Made by a program: the position numbers and the translations under genes. Of a stretch of 64,000 bases of DNA, positions 36,904 through 47,524 are shown in pieces. The stretch is from an uncultured Burkholderiaceae bacterium (GTDB lineage Bacteria; Pseudomonadota; Gammaproteobacteria; Burkholderiales; Burkholderiaceae): positions 15,362-79,361 of the forward strand of contig CALMPB010000217.1 of assembly GCA_937871985.1 (NCBI GenBank), written 5' to 3'. The stretch's first letter is position 1; each line of letters begins with the position of its first letter. Under the pieces are notes generated by a model. The model was given only the letters and a program-made list of their open reading frames with translations, did no database searches and had not been told where the DNA came from.

Positions 36904-39900
36904 CTACAGCCCGGATCGAGATTCCATCAGTTCGGTTACCAGCCCCAAGTCTGCCAGGCCGCTCCAAACGAGATTCTCGTTATATTCTATCCCCGCACGG
37001 CTTGACTCAATATAAAATGGCGCAGCTTCTGCTTTTCTCCCAAAACGAAGTAGCTGAGCCCCAAACCAATAAGGCTCGATTCCAACCTTAGGCATGGCGG
37101 CGAACAGAACCCTGGATATCTTGCGAAAACCAAGCTGGTCCAGGCATTCTATCGCGTCCAACTGGCAATAAGAATCGTCGCCGGCTCCTTCAGCTGCATT
37201 TAGAATGAGCTTGAGCGCACGGAGATCCCCATGCTCTTCGACATATTCCCTTGCACGCCAAACCTGATCCACCGGATCATCATTGCTGAGTAATTGTTCG
37301 AAGATTATGTCGTCCCTGACCTCATCTTCGAGCACGCTTTTCACAAGAGCCTCGTCTATCGGAAACAGAGACCCTTTGATCAGTTCGGAAGCGTCCATGC
37401 TCTCAGCGAGTATTCTCGCTTCGTTCGTGCGGCCAAGATCGTGAAGGAAACCGGCAAGAGTACGGCGATCCTTGGGGTCTTCGGGTGGGTTGGAGAGGCA
37501 CTGATCCAGCCATGCATTCATATCTGGATAACAGCCAGCGCGATGCAGTTCCTGAGCAACCTCAATTTGCTCTTTAGCAGATAACTCGCCGCAAAGCAGT
37601 CGACTTAGCACGCCCTGTGCAACATTATGGAAAGGCGAAGCGGCATCAGCATAGCTTATGACAAGCGCACAGGCCTTTACACGCTCGCTTAGTCTGTTTC
37701 CTTCATTTTCCGCGAAGGCGAGCAGCGAGCCATAATCACTATAGAACCCGCGCTTCAGAAGCTGTGCTGCGTACCCTGGCCATCCCGAATACTCCTCGTC
37801 AACCGAATCTCGAAGACCGGCACTCAATTCCTCGATGATCGGCACGGCGGTGATCAGTGCCCGGCCTCGACCGACCAATCTAGCGTAGGTTTCCAGAACA
37901 TCGGCGATTGACCACCACCCTATTTCCTCCGACAGCAATATCTGCTCGAGCCTGCTTGCAGCAAGCTCCCGATCCAGGTATGCCGCGAGCTCGATTCCTT
38001 CGATCACCGTTTCCGTATCTTCGCTACTAATCAGGACAACCAACGGCAAGGAGAGCAGCTCATGCAAGACCTGTTCCGCTCCGGCTCCGTCACCTAGCTC
38101 GCGACAGAGCTTGGCCAATTCAACCATTTCCCAGATCGATAGTGGTCGGTCATCCTTGATGGATTGAATCACCGATTTTGTCAGCGCTGGCATCTTCAGC
38201 CTATCTGCAGCTTCCGCAATTTTCCGACGATCCCAGAAGGTAAGTTCGGTAGAATTTGCTATGTCATTGAACAGAACTTCCCACTCTACCGACGCACCTG
38301 TTGCAAGCGTCTCTAATGCCTCGACGCGATTAGCGATATCGATCGAATCATCTTGCGCCAAAAAAAGCAAAGAGCCTGATCGGAGATCAGCTCGCTGCTC
38401 TTTGGCAGCTTTAAGCCGCCATGCAGGAGGAACCCCGGCATCCCGGGAGATTTGGCCAAGGAGCACCTGCGCCTTGCTATTGCCGTCAGAGTTCCCAGTA
38501 GCTTTGACTGCCTTAAGCGCGAGCTCCACAGACGTAGCAGGATGCGCGGCGATCCGGATCAAAGGCTGTACTACCTCCTGGTTTCTACCATATCTGCCAA
38601 TGGTCTGAAGCGCCTTAATCCTAGCCGACAAGCTTATCTCGTTGGACTCTAACGCCCGATGTACCCGCGGCATCTCATCCAGCTTCCAACCTCGCGCGCC
38701 AAGCGAGGCCCCGACGCGCAGGACATCTCGCTCCGAAAGCTCGTCATCGGCCAACATGGCAAACAATTCGGGATAGACGAGGTCATCATAGCCGTCCTCG
38801 CCATCTATACGGAACAGGGCTTGAGCGGCCTCCACACGATCAGCCACGAGCTGCGCACGATCCTCCAGAAGAGCCATGAGCGGATCCCAAACAATATAGT
38901 TTCGCTCATGCTCCAGTTCGTCAAACGCGATGGCTGCACGCGTGCGATGGAAAACCTCAACGCAGTCATCTCGTGCAATACGGGCAAAGGCAAAGGCGGC
39001 ATGCCGCAAAAGGCCAACGCTCTTCAATTTTTCCGCAGCCCACATGCGATTACGAACTGCGATGTCGCTATTGCGAACGATGACACGCAGTTCGCTCTGG
39101 CCGAGCCGAGCATCTCCTAGCTCACATAACACGCCCGCAGCCCTGATACGCAGATCGATATCATTATCTATCAGAAAATCCGAAAGTAGTGAACGAGCGT
39201 CCTCTGGCGCGCCGAGCAACGCCACGCTTCTTGCTAGCATCGGCTCCCTCAACGACCGAGCTCGGGAGAGAACGAAGGCGGACATTGCCTTCCCATCGAG
39301 AAGCGGCAGCGCATGCTCAATCAGGTTGACGGCCTCGTAAACACCATGATGTCCGTCGAGCAGATGAGCAACTACCGCCTCCACGGTAGAACAGGCTTCG
39401 TCCGCCATGTCGAGACGAACTAGCTGCTCAATAGTGAACCAGTCGATCTCTAGCTCATTTGCATCGAGGCTAGAACAAAGCGCTGATCGCGCTTCTTGAC
39501 CGAAACCAAGATCGGCGAGTGCACGGGCTATTTCAGCTTTTTCGCGCATCCTCTCGCAAGACGTGAGCATTTGCTCCAAAGCCTTCTTGCCCGTCAACTG
39601 ATCCTGATGAATCGCTATCAGTCGGGCAGCCTCGATCGCATTGCCGAGCTTGAGGGCATTGACCTCATCCGGCAGTTGGGCTGCAGCCTTCAGATAAGGT
39701 ATCGCAAGTTCGGCTTCCCTAATCCCCATCAATCGCGCCAGCGTGCTGGAAAATATCCGATCAGGATCGATATTCTCATCGATCGCGCAAAGATCGGCAA
39801 GGAGCTGCCGATTCTCCGGCGTCCGTTCCTGCTCATAAAGAATGGATGCAGCGTCGATCATCGTCCAATCTTCCTCACCGTTCTCCGCCACATCGCGCAG

Positions 39901-41910
39901 CGCTTCGAGTGCTTCCTCGCGATAGTCGTGTTTCAGCAAAAGCTCAGCCGCAGCCACTCTATCTGGCGGATAGCCATCATGTCTGCCTGCTACCCAGAGA
40001 AGGTGATCCAGAGCTACGTCGAATTCCTCCGTGTCGAGCAGGCATTCCGCGATGAAAGTGTCGGATATGATAGCGGCGGAATCCAGTTCTTCAATCAGTA
40101 GATCCCGGACATCAACGCTTGCCTCGGCGAGCATCGCAAGAATGCGATGAGCCAGAATGGTAGGTTCGGAATCCTTCGCCTCCGTTATGAAACGCTCAGC
40201 AACACTAACGGCAACCTTACTATGCCCCTGGCGTCGCGCTGCGGCTATTACGTGAGCGGCACATTGGAGCCCTTCCTCACCATATTCGAGGAGGGACCGC
40301 AAGACGGGTTCCACATTCTGGTCATCGAGGTCCCAGCGGAGCAAAAGCTGCTCCATCACTGGCCACCCCTCACGAAAAGGCTCGACTTCTTTCAAGGTTC
40401 CAGAACCGGGACTGTACCGTCTGGCGAGATCCAGCGCACGATAGTAGGAGCGGAGCAGATCGTGCGAGAAAGTGTACTTGTCGCTGCTGCAGCGAACCAA
40501 CGCTGTACGGTCGAGCAACCCGCTAAGAGCATCTTCCGCACCTAAGGCAGAGAAACTGCCTGTAAGTGCTTGAACAAGCGACTTGTGATGACGAACCAAA
40601 TCCGCAGCCGAGATACCATTTTCCGCAATGATACGCAATAGCTCACTTAAGAAAGCCATCTTACCGGCATCGGCCCCAGTTGCTTTCTCAAGCGCGTTAG
40701 CGGCATAGTGTTCATACAGATCGATTTTTCGCTCGTGCAGTTCACCGGTTTTGGCGAAAAGCTGGGCAGACATGGCGAGAAACAGCGGAACTCCCCCGAT
40801 AAACCGGTATTCTCGTAAGGTAAGAAGCCTCACAAACTTGTCGCGAAGGGACAAGTCCACAATATAGCTTGCCGCAAAACCTGCCTGTCCAGCAGTATTG
40901 ATCGGTTCAACTGTCCAGCGGGAAAACACACTACTAGTCGGAATTGAAACAACTGCTTCAGGTCTCGTGGCGACAATGAATCGGAAACCACCGTCCTGTT
41001 CAGCATGAAGGCGAATGGCGTCCCATACATCTCGACGTTGGGGACTTTCGACCTCATCAAGGCCATCGACGAATATGAGCCAGTTCCGATGGCCATTCAC
41101 GGCATTTGCAACGAAAAAATCAGAGGGTAAAGGCCGGCGCAGTCTTCCGCCAAGACTTGAAGTCACGGCGCGGTGAAGCGCGGTCGCGACATCTCCCGAA
41201 TCCACTAGGTCTGCCGCTCTAATCCAACAGGGAAGCCGTAGGTCGTCAAAGGCGACTTCGTGTCTGTCCTGAAGCAGTGCCTGGGCTGCCGTCCAGGCCA
41301 GATATCGCAAGAAGGTCGATTTCCCGCTGCCTCCATCGCCCTGAATAATGTGATTACCTTCCGCTGCGATGTCGGGCTGCGCAAAAGCAGGGGTGATGAA
41401 CGTCGTATCCGCCAAGGGTCGAATCGAAACTGGCACGTAATCGTTCGACAAAACCCGATCTTGATCCAGCGCTGGAAACCGATTGCAGTAAGAAGCCGTC
41501 GCGGTGACAAAATCGCGACGTAGCAAGAGCATATCCAGGGACGCCGCAAACCCCGGTTCCTCGCTCAACAAGGTACGGATGGCCTTTTCACGCTGCGACG
41601 GCGTCGTCGCCTCCTGCCAGTTCCTCTCAAACGATGCATGCGCTTTCGACGAGGCCCGAACTCGGCGAAAGCGCCGAGATAAAGACACGCCCAATGAGCT
41701 CAAACTTCGTGCTGTAGCGGTAGCAGTGACCTCAATACCTTTGGAGGCGAGGTCAGTCGCAATTTCCGGCAACACTTCCGCCAGGTAAGGCAAGAGCTCG
41801 GACGCGAGATAGGTGATGTTGGGGACGGTTGACACTTGCTGATAATACCCTCGCCGCGGCACCGCTCCAAACAAGTATGGGCCAATCGTGCCACCCAGAT
41901 TTAAAAGCAA
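36904..41910 (-). CDS. NACHT (STAND) NTPase with long helical-repeat C-terminus, probable antiphage protein
   Basis: 1668 residues from a TTG at 41910 preceded by GAGGAG five bases upstream. Residues 1-180 form a helical N-terminal region of unknown type. The NACHT NTPase follows with Walker A GDGGSGKST (191-199), Walker B WLIFVDGLDEV (277-287) and the sensor strand RFIVATRPE (310-318). From about residue 550 to the end there are alpha-alpha repeats of TPR/HEAT character (many A-x-x-L, E-A-x-x-A-L units), the usual ligand-sensing part of STAND proteins. bNACHT and Avs proteins with this plan are antiphage sensors that oligomerise on recognising a phage protein. No nuclease motif is seen in the N-terminus. 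It lies alone next to tRNA-Gly, with lower GC than the chromosome. Confidence 0.85.
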   Translation of the reverse strand: MLLNLGGTIGPYLFGAVPRRGYYQQVSTVPNITYLASELLPYLAEVLPEIATDLASKGIEVTATATARSLSSLGVSLSRRFRRVRASSKAHASFERNWQEATTPSQREKAIRTLLSEEPGFAASLDMLLLRRDFVTATASYCNRFPALDQDRVLSNDYVPVSIRPLADTTFITPAFAQPDIAAEGNHIIQGDGGSGKSTFLRYLAWTAAQALLQDRHEVAFDDLRLPCWIRAADLVDSGDVATALHRAVTSSLGGRLRRPLPSDFFVANAVNGHRNWLIFVDGLDEVESPQRRDVWDAIRLHAEQDGGFRFIVATRPEAVVSIPTSSVFSRWTVEPINTAGQAGFAASYIVDLSLRDKFVRLLTLREYRFIGGVPLFLAMSAQLFAKTGELHERKIDLYEHYAANALEKATGADAGKMAFLSELLRIIAENGISAADLVRHHKSLVQALTGSFSALGAEDALSGLLDRTALVRCSSDKYTFSHDLLRSYYRALDLARRYSPGSGTLKEVEPFREGWPVMEQLLLRWDLDDQNVEPVLRSLLEYGEEGLQCAAHVIAAARRQGHSKVAVSVAERFITEAKDSEPTILAHRILAMLAEASVDVRDLLIEELDSAAIISDTFIAECLLDTEEFDVALDHLLWVAGRHDGYPPDRVAAAELLLKHDYREEALEALRDVAENGEEDWTMIDAASILYEQERTPENRQLLADLCAIDENIDPDRIFSSTLARLMGIREAELAIPYLKAAAQLPDEVNALKLGNAIEAARLIAIHQDQLTGKKALEQMLTSCERMREKAEIARALADLGFGQEARSALCSSLDANELEIDWFTIEQLVRLDMADEACSTVEAVVAHLLDGHHGVYEAVNLIEHALPLLDGKAMSAFVLSRARSLREPMLARSVALLGAPEDARSLLSDFLIDNDIDLRIRAAGVLCELGDARLGQSELRVIVRNSDIAVRNRMWAAEKLKSVGLLRHAAFAFARIARDDCVEVFHRTRAAIAFDELEHERNYIVWDPLMALLEDRAQLVADRVEAAQALFRIDGEDGYDDLVYPELFAMLADDELSERDVLRVGASLGARGWKLDEMPRVHRALESNEISLSARIKALQTIGRYGRNQEVVQPLIRIAAHPATSVELALKAVKATGNSDGNSKAQVLLGQISRDAGVPPAWRLKAAKEQRADLRSGSLLFLAQDDSIDIANRVEALETLATGASVEWEVLFNDIANSTELTFWDRRKIAEAADRLKMPALTKSVIQSIKDDRPLSIWEMVELAKLCRELGDGAGAEQVLHELLSLPLVVLISSEDTETVIEGIELAAYLDRELAASRLEQILLSEEIGWWSIADVLETYARLVGRGRALITAVPIIEELSAGLRDSVDEEYSGWPGYAAQLLKRGFYSDYGSLLAFAENEGNRLSERVKACALVISYADAASPFHNVAQGVLSRLLCGELSAKEQIEVAQELHRAGCYPDMNAWLDQCLSNPPEDPKDRRTLAGFLHDLGRTNEARILAESMDASELIKGSLFPIDEALVKSVLEDEVRDDIIFEQLLSNDDPVDQVWRAREYVEEHGDLRALKLILNAAEGAGDDSYCQLDAIECLDQLGFRKISRVLFAAMPKVGIEPYWFGAQLLRFGRKAEAAPFYIESSRAGIEYNENLVWSGLADLGLVTELMESRSGL

Positions 41911-42023
41911 GTGGCTCCTCGGGCTGAAGCAGCAGAACTAGCCACACTGCTAATCATCGCGTCTGATAGACGCCCGACAAGGGGGAGGTGACTCCCCCAT
42001 TTCCGCAGAAATCCGCCGACTGA

Positions 42024-42097
42024 TGGAGCGGGTGATGGGAATCGAACCCACGACGGAAGCTTGGGAAGCTTCAGTTTTACCATTAAACTACACCCGC
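42024..42097 (-). tRNA. tRNA-Gly (anticodon CCC)
   Basis: Reads GCGGGTG for the acceptor 5' strand and CACCCGC-TCCA at the 3' end (CCA encoded). The anticodon arm is GAAGC-TTCCCAA-GCTTC with anticodon CCC; the T-arm has the TTCGATT loop. The 3' end points to the NACHT gene and is duplicated at 33868-33883, which marks it as an integration site. Confidence 0.96.
42027..42042. repeat. Proximal attachment site in tRNA-Gly 3' end
   Basis: AGCGGGTGATGGGAAT, identical to 33868-33883. It covers the discriminator base, acceptor 3' strand and part of the T-arm of tRNA-Gly. Confidence 0.6.
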
Positions 42098-42224
42098 ATA
42101 AGCTGGAAACACGCGGCCGTTGCGGCTTTTGCGGTTGCCCTTGCGTTACTGCGGGTGAAATTATAGCAGCGTAAGCCCCTGGTCCGCTCAAGGGCCTCCC
42201 GGGCGGCTATCTTATAATCCGTCC

Positions 42225-43908
<1,684 letters not shown>

Positions 43909-43911
43909 GCT

Positions 43912-44112
43912 ATGAGAATAACCATCAATGGAAAACCGCAAGACGCCGGCCAAGCCCGCACCGTGGACGACCTGGTGGCCGCGCTGGGCTACAAGGGCAA
44001 GCGCATTGCCGTCGAACGCAACGGCGACATCGTCCCGAAAAGCCAGCACGCGCTGGTCGAACTGGCCGAGAACGACGCCATAGAAATCGTCGTGGCGGTA
44101 GGCGGGGGTTAA
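43912..44112 (+). CDS. thiS: Sulfur carrier protein ThiS
   Basis: 66 residues with the ubiquitin-like fold pattern: MRITINGKPQ, TVDDLVAALGYKGKRIAVERNGDIV and the required C-terminal Gly-Gly (VAVGGG). The C-terminal thiocarboxylate donates sulfur for the thiazole of thiamin. thiG, its usual partner, does not follow; a strong terminator does. Confidence 0.93.
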   Translation: MRITINGKPQDAGQARTVDDLVAALGYKGKRIAVERNGDIVPKSQHALVELAENDAIEIVVAVGGG

Positions 44113-44130
44113 CGATAAACCACCATCGGC

Positions 44131-44168
44131 AAAAAAAAACGGGCGCCTTTTTCAAGACGCCCGTTTTC
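44131..44168. terminator. Bidirectional terminator between thiS and ffh
   Basis: AAAACGGGCG and CGCCCGTTTT form a 10-bp stem with A-tract before and T-tract after, placed between two convergent operons. Confidence 0.85.
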
Positions 44169-44212
44169 ATTCAAGACTTCGTCGCGCAGCAACGCAGCCG
44201 ATGGAGCCGCGC

Positions 44213-45631
44213 CTAGCGCATGCCCCCAAAACCGCCGCCCTTGCCCAGGCCCTTCAACCCGCCCATGGCGCGCATCATCTTGGCCATGCCGCCCTTCTTC
44301 ATCATCTTCATCATGCCCTGCATCTGCTCGAACTGGGCGAGCAGGCGGTTCACTTCCTGCACCGGCACGCCCGAACCCGCGGCGATGCGACGCTTGCGCG
44401 AGGCCTTGAGCAGCTCGGGCTTGGCCCGCTCGGCCGGCGTCATGGAGTTGAGGATGCCTTCGGTGCGGCGCAATTGCTTTTCGGCCTGGCCGCCCTGCAA
44501 CTGGCTGGCGGCCTGGGCGAACTGGGCCGGCAGCTTTTCAAGCATGGAGCCCATGTCGCCCATTTTCTTGACCTGCTGCAGTTGATCGCGAAAATCGTTC
44601 AGGTCGAACTTGTTGCCCGACTTGAGCTTGGTGGCCAGCTTTTGCGCTTCGGCGATGTCGATGTTCTTTTGCGCCTGCTCGACCAGCGACACGATGTCGC
44701 CCATGCCCAGCACCCGCTGCGCCATGCGCTCGGGGTGGAAGGGCTCCAGGCCGTCGAGCTTTTCCGACAGGCCCACGAACTTGAGCGGCTTGCCGGTAAC
44801 GTGGCGCACCGAAAGCGCCGCGCCCCCGCGCGCATCGCCGTCCAGCTTGGTGAGCACCACGCCGGTAAGCGGCAGCGCGTCGGCAAACGCCTTGGCTACG
44901 TTCACCGCGTCCTGGCCCTGCATGGCGTCGACCACGAACAAGGTTTCGACAGGGGTGAGCAGATCGTACAAGGCGCGGATTTCGCGCATCATGGCTTCGT
45001 CGATGCCCAGGCGGCCCGCCGTATCCACGATGAGCACGTCGTAATGGTGGCGCTTGGCGTGATCCAGCGCGTTGCGGGCGATGTCTTCGGGCTTCTGCCC
45101 CCCATCGGACGGCAGGACATCCACCTGGACCTGGCTGGCCACCGTCTTCAACTGTTCAATGGCCGCCGGGCGGTAGACGTCGGCGCTGACGACCAGCACT
45201 TTCTTCTTGCCGGTTTTGCGGCCATGCTGGACATGATTGCCTTCGCTGAGCCACTTGGCCAGCTTGCCGGTGGTGGTGGTCTTGCCCGCCCCCTGCAAAC
45301 CCGCCATGAGAATGACCGCCGGCGGCTGGGCAGCCAGCGAAAGCTCGCTGCCCTCGTCGCCCTGGCCGCCGTCCATCAGCGCCGTCAGTTCCTTGTGCAC
45401 CACCCCCACCAGCGCCTGGCCGGGGTTCAGGCTGCCCACCACGTCCTGGCCCAGGGCGCGTTCCTTCACCCGGGCCACGAAATCGCGCACCACGGGCAGG
45501 GCCACATCGGCTTCCAGCAACGCCATGCGCACTTCGCGCAGCATTTCCTGGGTATTGGCTTCGGTGAGGCGCGCCTCGCCCCGCATGGTCTTGACGACGC
45601 GGGAAAGACGCTGGGTTAGATTTTCAAGCAT
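44213..45631 (-). CDS. ffh: Signal recognition particle protein Ffh
   Basis: 472 residues. N domain (1-85), G domain with P-loop GLQGAGKTTTTGKLA, DTAGRLGIDE and TKLDGDARGG, then the methionine-rich M domain that binds signal peptides and 4.5S RNA (MTPAERAKPELL, RKRRIAAGSGVPVQEVN, KKGGMAKMMRAMGG). It guides inner-membrane proteins to the translocon. Divergent from the CcsA-like gene. Confidence 0.97.
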   Translation of the reverse strand: MLENLTQRLSRVVKTMRGEARLTEANTQEMLREVRMALLEADVALPVVRDFVARVKERALGQDVVGSLNPGQALVGVVHKELTALMDGGQGDEGSELSLAAQPPAVILMAGLQGAGKTTTTGKLAKWLSEGNHVQHGRKTGKKKVLVVSADVYRPAAIEQLKTVASQVQVDVLPSDGGQKPEDIARNALDHAKRHHYDVLIVDTAGRLGIDEAMMREIRALYDLLTPVETLFVVDAMQGQDAVNVAKAFADALPLTGVVLTKLDGDARGGAALSVRHVTGKPLKFVGLSEKLDGLEPFHPERMAQRVLGMGDIVSLVEQAQKNIDIAEAQKLATKLKSGNKFDLNDFRDQLQQVKKMGDMGSMLEKLPAQFAQAASQLQGGQAEKQLRRTEGILNSMTPAERAKPELLKASRKRRIAAGSGVPVQEVNRLLAQFEQMQGMMKMMKKGGMAKMMRAMGGLKGLGKGGGFGGMR

Positions 45632-45731
45632 GACGATGGTTTCGCTTAAACTAGTTGGTGTAACTGGATACGGTCTAAAATGCCGTGATCAGGGCATTAT
45701 GCCCCGTCTGTCCCATTCGAACTCAAGGACT

Positions 45732-46574
45732 ATGTCAGCTGACATTGTATTTCACTCGCTGGCCGCGCTGGCCTACGCCATTTTAGGCATTTCACTGTGG
45801 CGCCCTCTTGTGCAAAACGGCGCCCAGAGCAAGGCCGGCCGGGTGGGCCGGGTATGCCTGCTGGGGGCCATAGCCTTGCACGGCATCGCCCTGGAAAGGG
45901 CCGTGCTGCACGGCGGCAGCCTGCACCTGGGCTGGGCGCTGGCGCTTTCGGTGGCCATATGGCTGGGCATGATCGTATTCTGGCTGGAAAGCCTGACCAT
46001 GCGCATCGACGGCCTGCTGCTCATTCTACTGCCGGCCGCCACCCTGGGCACCGTGCTGGCCGCCCTGTTTCCGCATAGCCACCTCATCGACCACGCCAAT
46101 AACGACTGGCTGCGCATCCACCTCATCATCGCCTTCATCGCCTACGGCCTGATCACTGTGGCGGCCATGCAGGCCATTCTTATGGCCACCCTCGACCGCT
46201 ACCTGCACCGCCCCGTGGAACAGGCCGAGCAGCGCAGCAGCATCAGCCGCGCCCTGGAATCCCTGCCGCCCCTGCTGGCGCAGGAACACGTGCTGTTCCG
46301 GCTGATCTGGTTCGGCTTCGTCATGCTGACGCTTACCGTCATCACCGGCGTCATCGTTTCCATGGGAATCAGCAACTACCCACTCCCCCTGGATCACAAA
46401 ACCATCTTCACCCTGCTGGCCTGGGTTACCTTCGGCGTGCTGCTCATCGGCCGCTACGCGCGCGGCTGGCGCGGCCGCCAGGCTCTGCGCTGGACGCTGG
46501 TCGGCTTCGCCTTCGTCGTGCTGGCCTACACCGGCAGCCGGTTCGTGCTGGACGTCATTTTGCAACGAGGCTAA
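45732..46574 (+). CDS. CcsA/YpjD-like inner-membrane protein (cytochrome c assembly family)
   Basis: 280 residues from ATG 45732 with AAGGA just before it; the upstream open frame is an antisense shadow of ffh. Eight hydrophobic segments are visible. The C-terminal half carries the CcsA-type block LLAQEHVLFRLIWFGFVMLTLTV and the WVTFGVLLIGRYARGWRG region. In many proteobacteria this gene (ypjD/corE type) is divergent from ffh. Its role is not settled; haem handling or cation effects have been proposed. Confidence 0.88.
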   Translation: MSADIVFHSLAALAYAILGISLWRPLVQNGAQSKAGRVGRVCLLGAIALHGIALERAVLHGGSLHLGWALALSVAIWLGMIVFWLESLTMRIDGLLLILLPAATLGTVLAALFPHSHLIDHANNDWLRIHLIIAFIAYGLITVAAMQAILMATLDRYLHRPVEQAEQRSSISRALESLPPLLAQEHVLFRLIWFGFVMLTLTVITGVIVSMGISNYPLPLDHKTIFTLLAWVTFGVLLIGRYARGWRGRQALRWTLVGFAFVVLAYTGSRFVLDVILQRG

Positions 46575-46575
46575 C

Positions 46576-46833
46576 GTGGGCAAGCTTGCATTCTGGTTCA
46601 TCGTCATTGTGGGCGGCCTGATCGTCGCCCGCCTGCTGGCCCGCCAGGCCGGCAAGGAAAGCCAGCCACGCCCCGTGCGGCAGGCCGCGCCGCGCTCCGG
46701 CAACCGCAATGCCCCCGAAACCATGGTGCGCTGCGCCCACTGCGGCATCCACCTGCCACGCTCCGAAGCCCTGCTTGTGGGCGGCAAAATCTGGTGCAGC
46801 AAAGAGCACGCCAAGTTGGGAGCCCCAAAATGA
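46576..46833 (+). CDS. PP0621-family small membrane-anchored zinc-ribbon protein
   Basis: 85 residues from a GTG at 46576, two bases after the CcsA-like stop. One N-terminal transmembrane segment (about 4-21), a basic linker, then a treble-clef-like ribbon: CAHCGIHLPRSEAL and WCSKEHA, giving a C-x2-C ... C-x3-H set. I recognise the family (often named PP0621) but its role is unknown. The gene overlaps ampD by ATGA. Confidence 0.85.
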   Translation: MGKLAFWFIVIVGGLIVARLLARQAGKESQPRPVRQAAPRSGNRNAPETMVRCAHCGIHLPRSEALLVGGKIWCSKEHAKLGAPK

Positions 46834-47414
46834 GCGCCCTGGCCCTGGACAGGCAAGGCTGGCTGAAGCCCCACGCCACCATCACCCTGGCCCCCTCGCC
46901 CAATTTCGACAAGCGCCCACGCGGCGTCGAGCCCACCCTGCTCGTCATCCACAATATCAGCCTGCCGCCAGGCCAGTTCGGCGGCCCCGAAATCATCGAC
47001 TTCTTCCAGAACAAACTGGACTACGACTCCCACCCCTGGCTGGATCGCCTGCGCGGCGTCACCGTTTCCGCCCATTTCCTGGTGCGCCGCGACGGCCAGG
47101 TCGTGCAGTTCGTCTCCACCGACGAGCGCGCCTGGCATGCCGGCGTCTCCAGCTTCAAAGGCCGCGAGCGCTGCAACGATTTTTCCATCGGCATCGAGCT
47201 GGAAGGCACCGACACCGAGCCCTACACCGACGAGCAGTACGAAACGCTGCAGGGCCTGACCGGCGCCGTGCGCGCCCGCCACCCGCTAAGCGCAGCATGG
47301 GGCCACGAACACATCGCCCCCCAGCGCAAGACCGACCCCGGCCCGGCGTTCCAGTGGCGAAGATATGCCCGTGAAAGCCAGTGGCTGCTCAGGGAATTGC
47401 CGCCGCTGGTTTAG
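46830..47414 (+). CDS. ampD: 1,6-anhydro-N-acetylmuramyl-L-alanine amidase
   Basis: 194 residues from the ATG overlapping the previous stop. Amidase_2 fold with zinc ligands His in LLVIHNISLPPG, His in WGHEHIAPQRKTDPGPAFQW and the Asp of KTDPGP. VSAHFLVRRDGQVVQFV and ERAWHAGVSSF are also typical. It cleaves anhydromuropeptides in the cytoplasm during cell-wall recycling and indirectly keeps AmpR-type beta-lactamase induction low. Confidence 0.96.
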   Translation: MSALALDRQGWLKPHATITLAPSPNFDKRPRGVEPTLLVIHNISLPPGQFGGPEIIDFFQNKLDYDSHPWLDRLRGVTVSAHFLVRRDGQVVQFVSTDERAWHAGVSSFKGRERCNDFSIGIELEGTDTEPYTDEQYETLQGLTGAVRARHPLSAAWGHEHIAPQRKTDPGPAFQWRRYARESQWLLRELPPLV

Positions 47415-47436
47415 TAGCTGGCTGAGCCAAGCATGC

Positions 47437-47480
47437 AAAAAGGCCAGCTCAAGTCCTTGTAGACTCGAGCTGGCCTTTTC
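47437..47480. terminator. Bidirectional terminator between ampD and htpG
   Basis: AAAAAGGCCAGCTC (47437-47450) pairs with GAGCTGGCCTTTT (47467-47479), stem of 9 GC-rich pairs plus A/T tracts, between two convergent genes. Confidence 0.88.
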
Positions 47481-47524
47481 CATGAGCCTCACTGGCGGCT
47501 CATGAGCAGGCGTAACGCCCCCGC

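Noticed and set aside
33868..42042. Integrase for either tRNA-associated island
   Set aside because: No tyrosine or serine recombinase motif is seen in either island; the islands are called from repeats and content only.
44201..45619. Plus-strand open frame of 472 codons
   Set aside because: Antisense of ffh.
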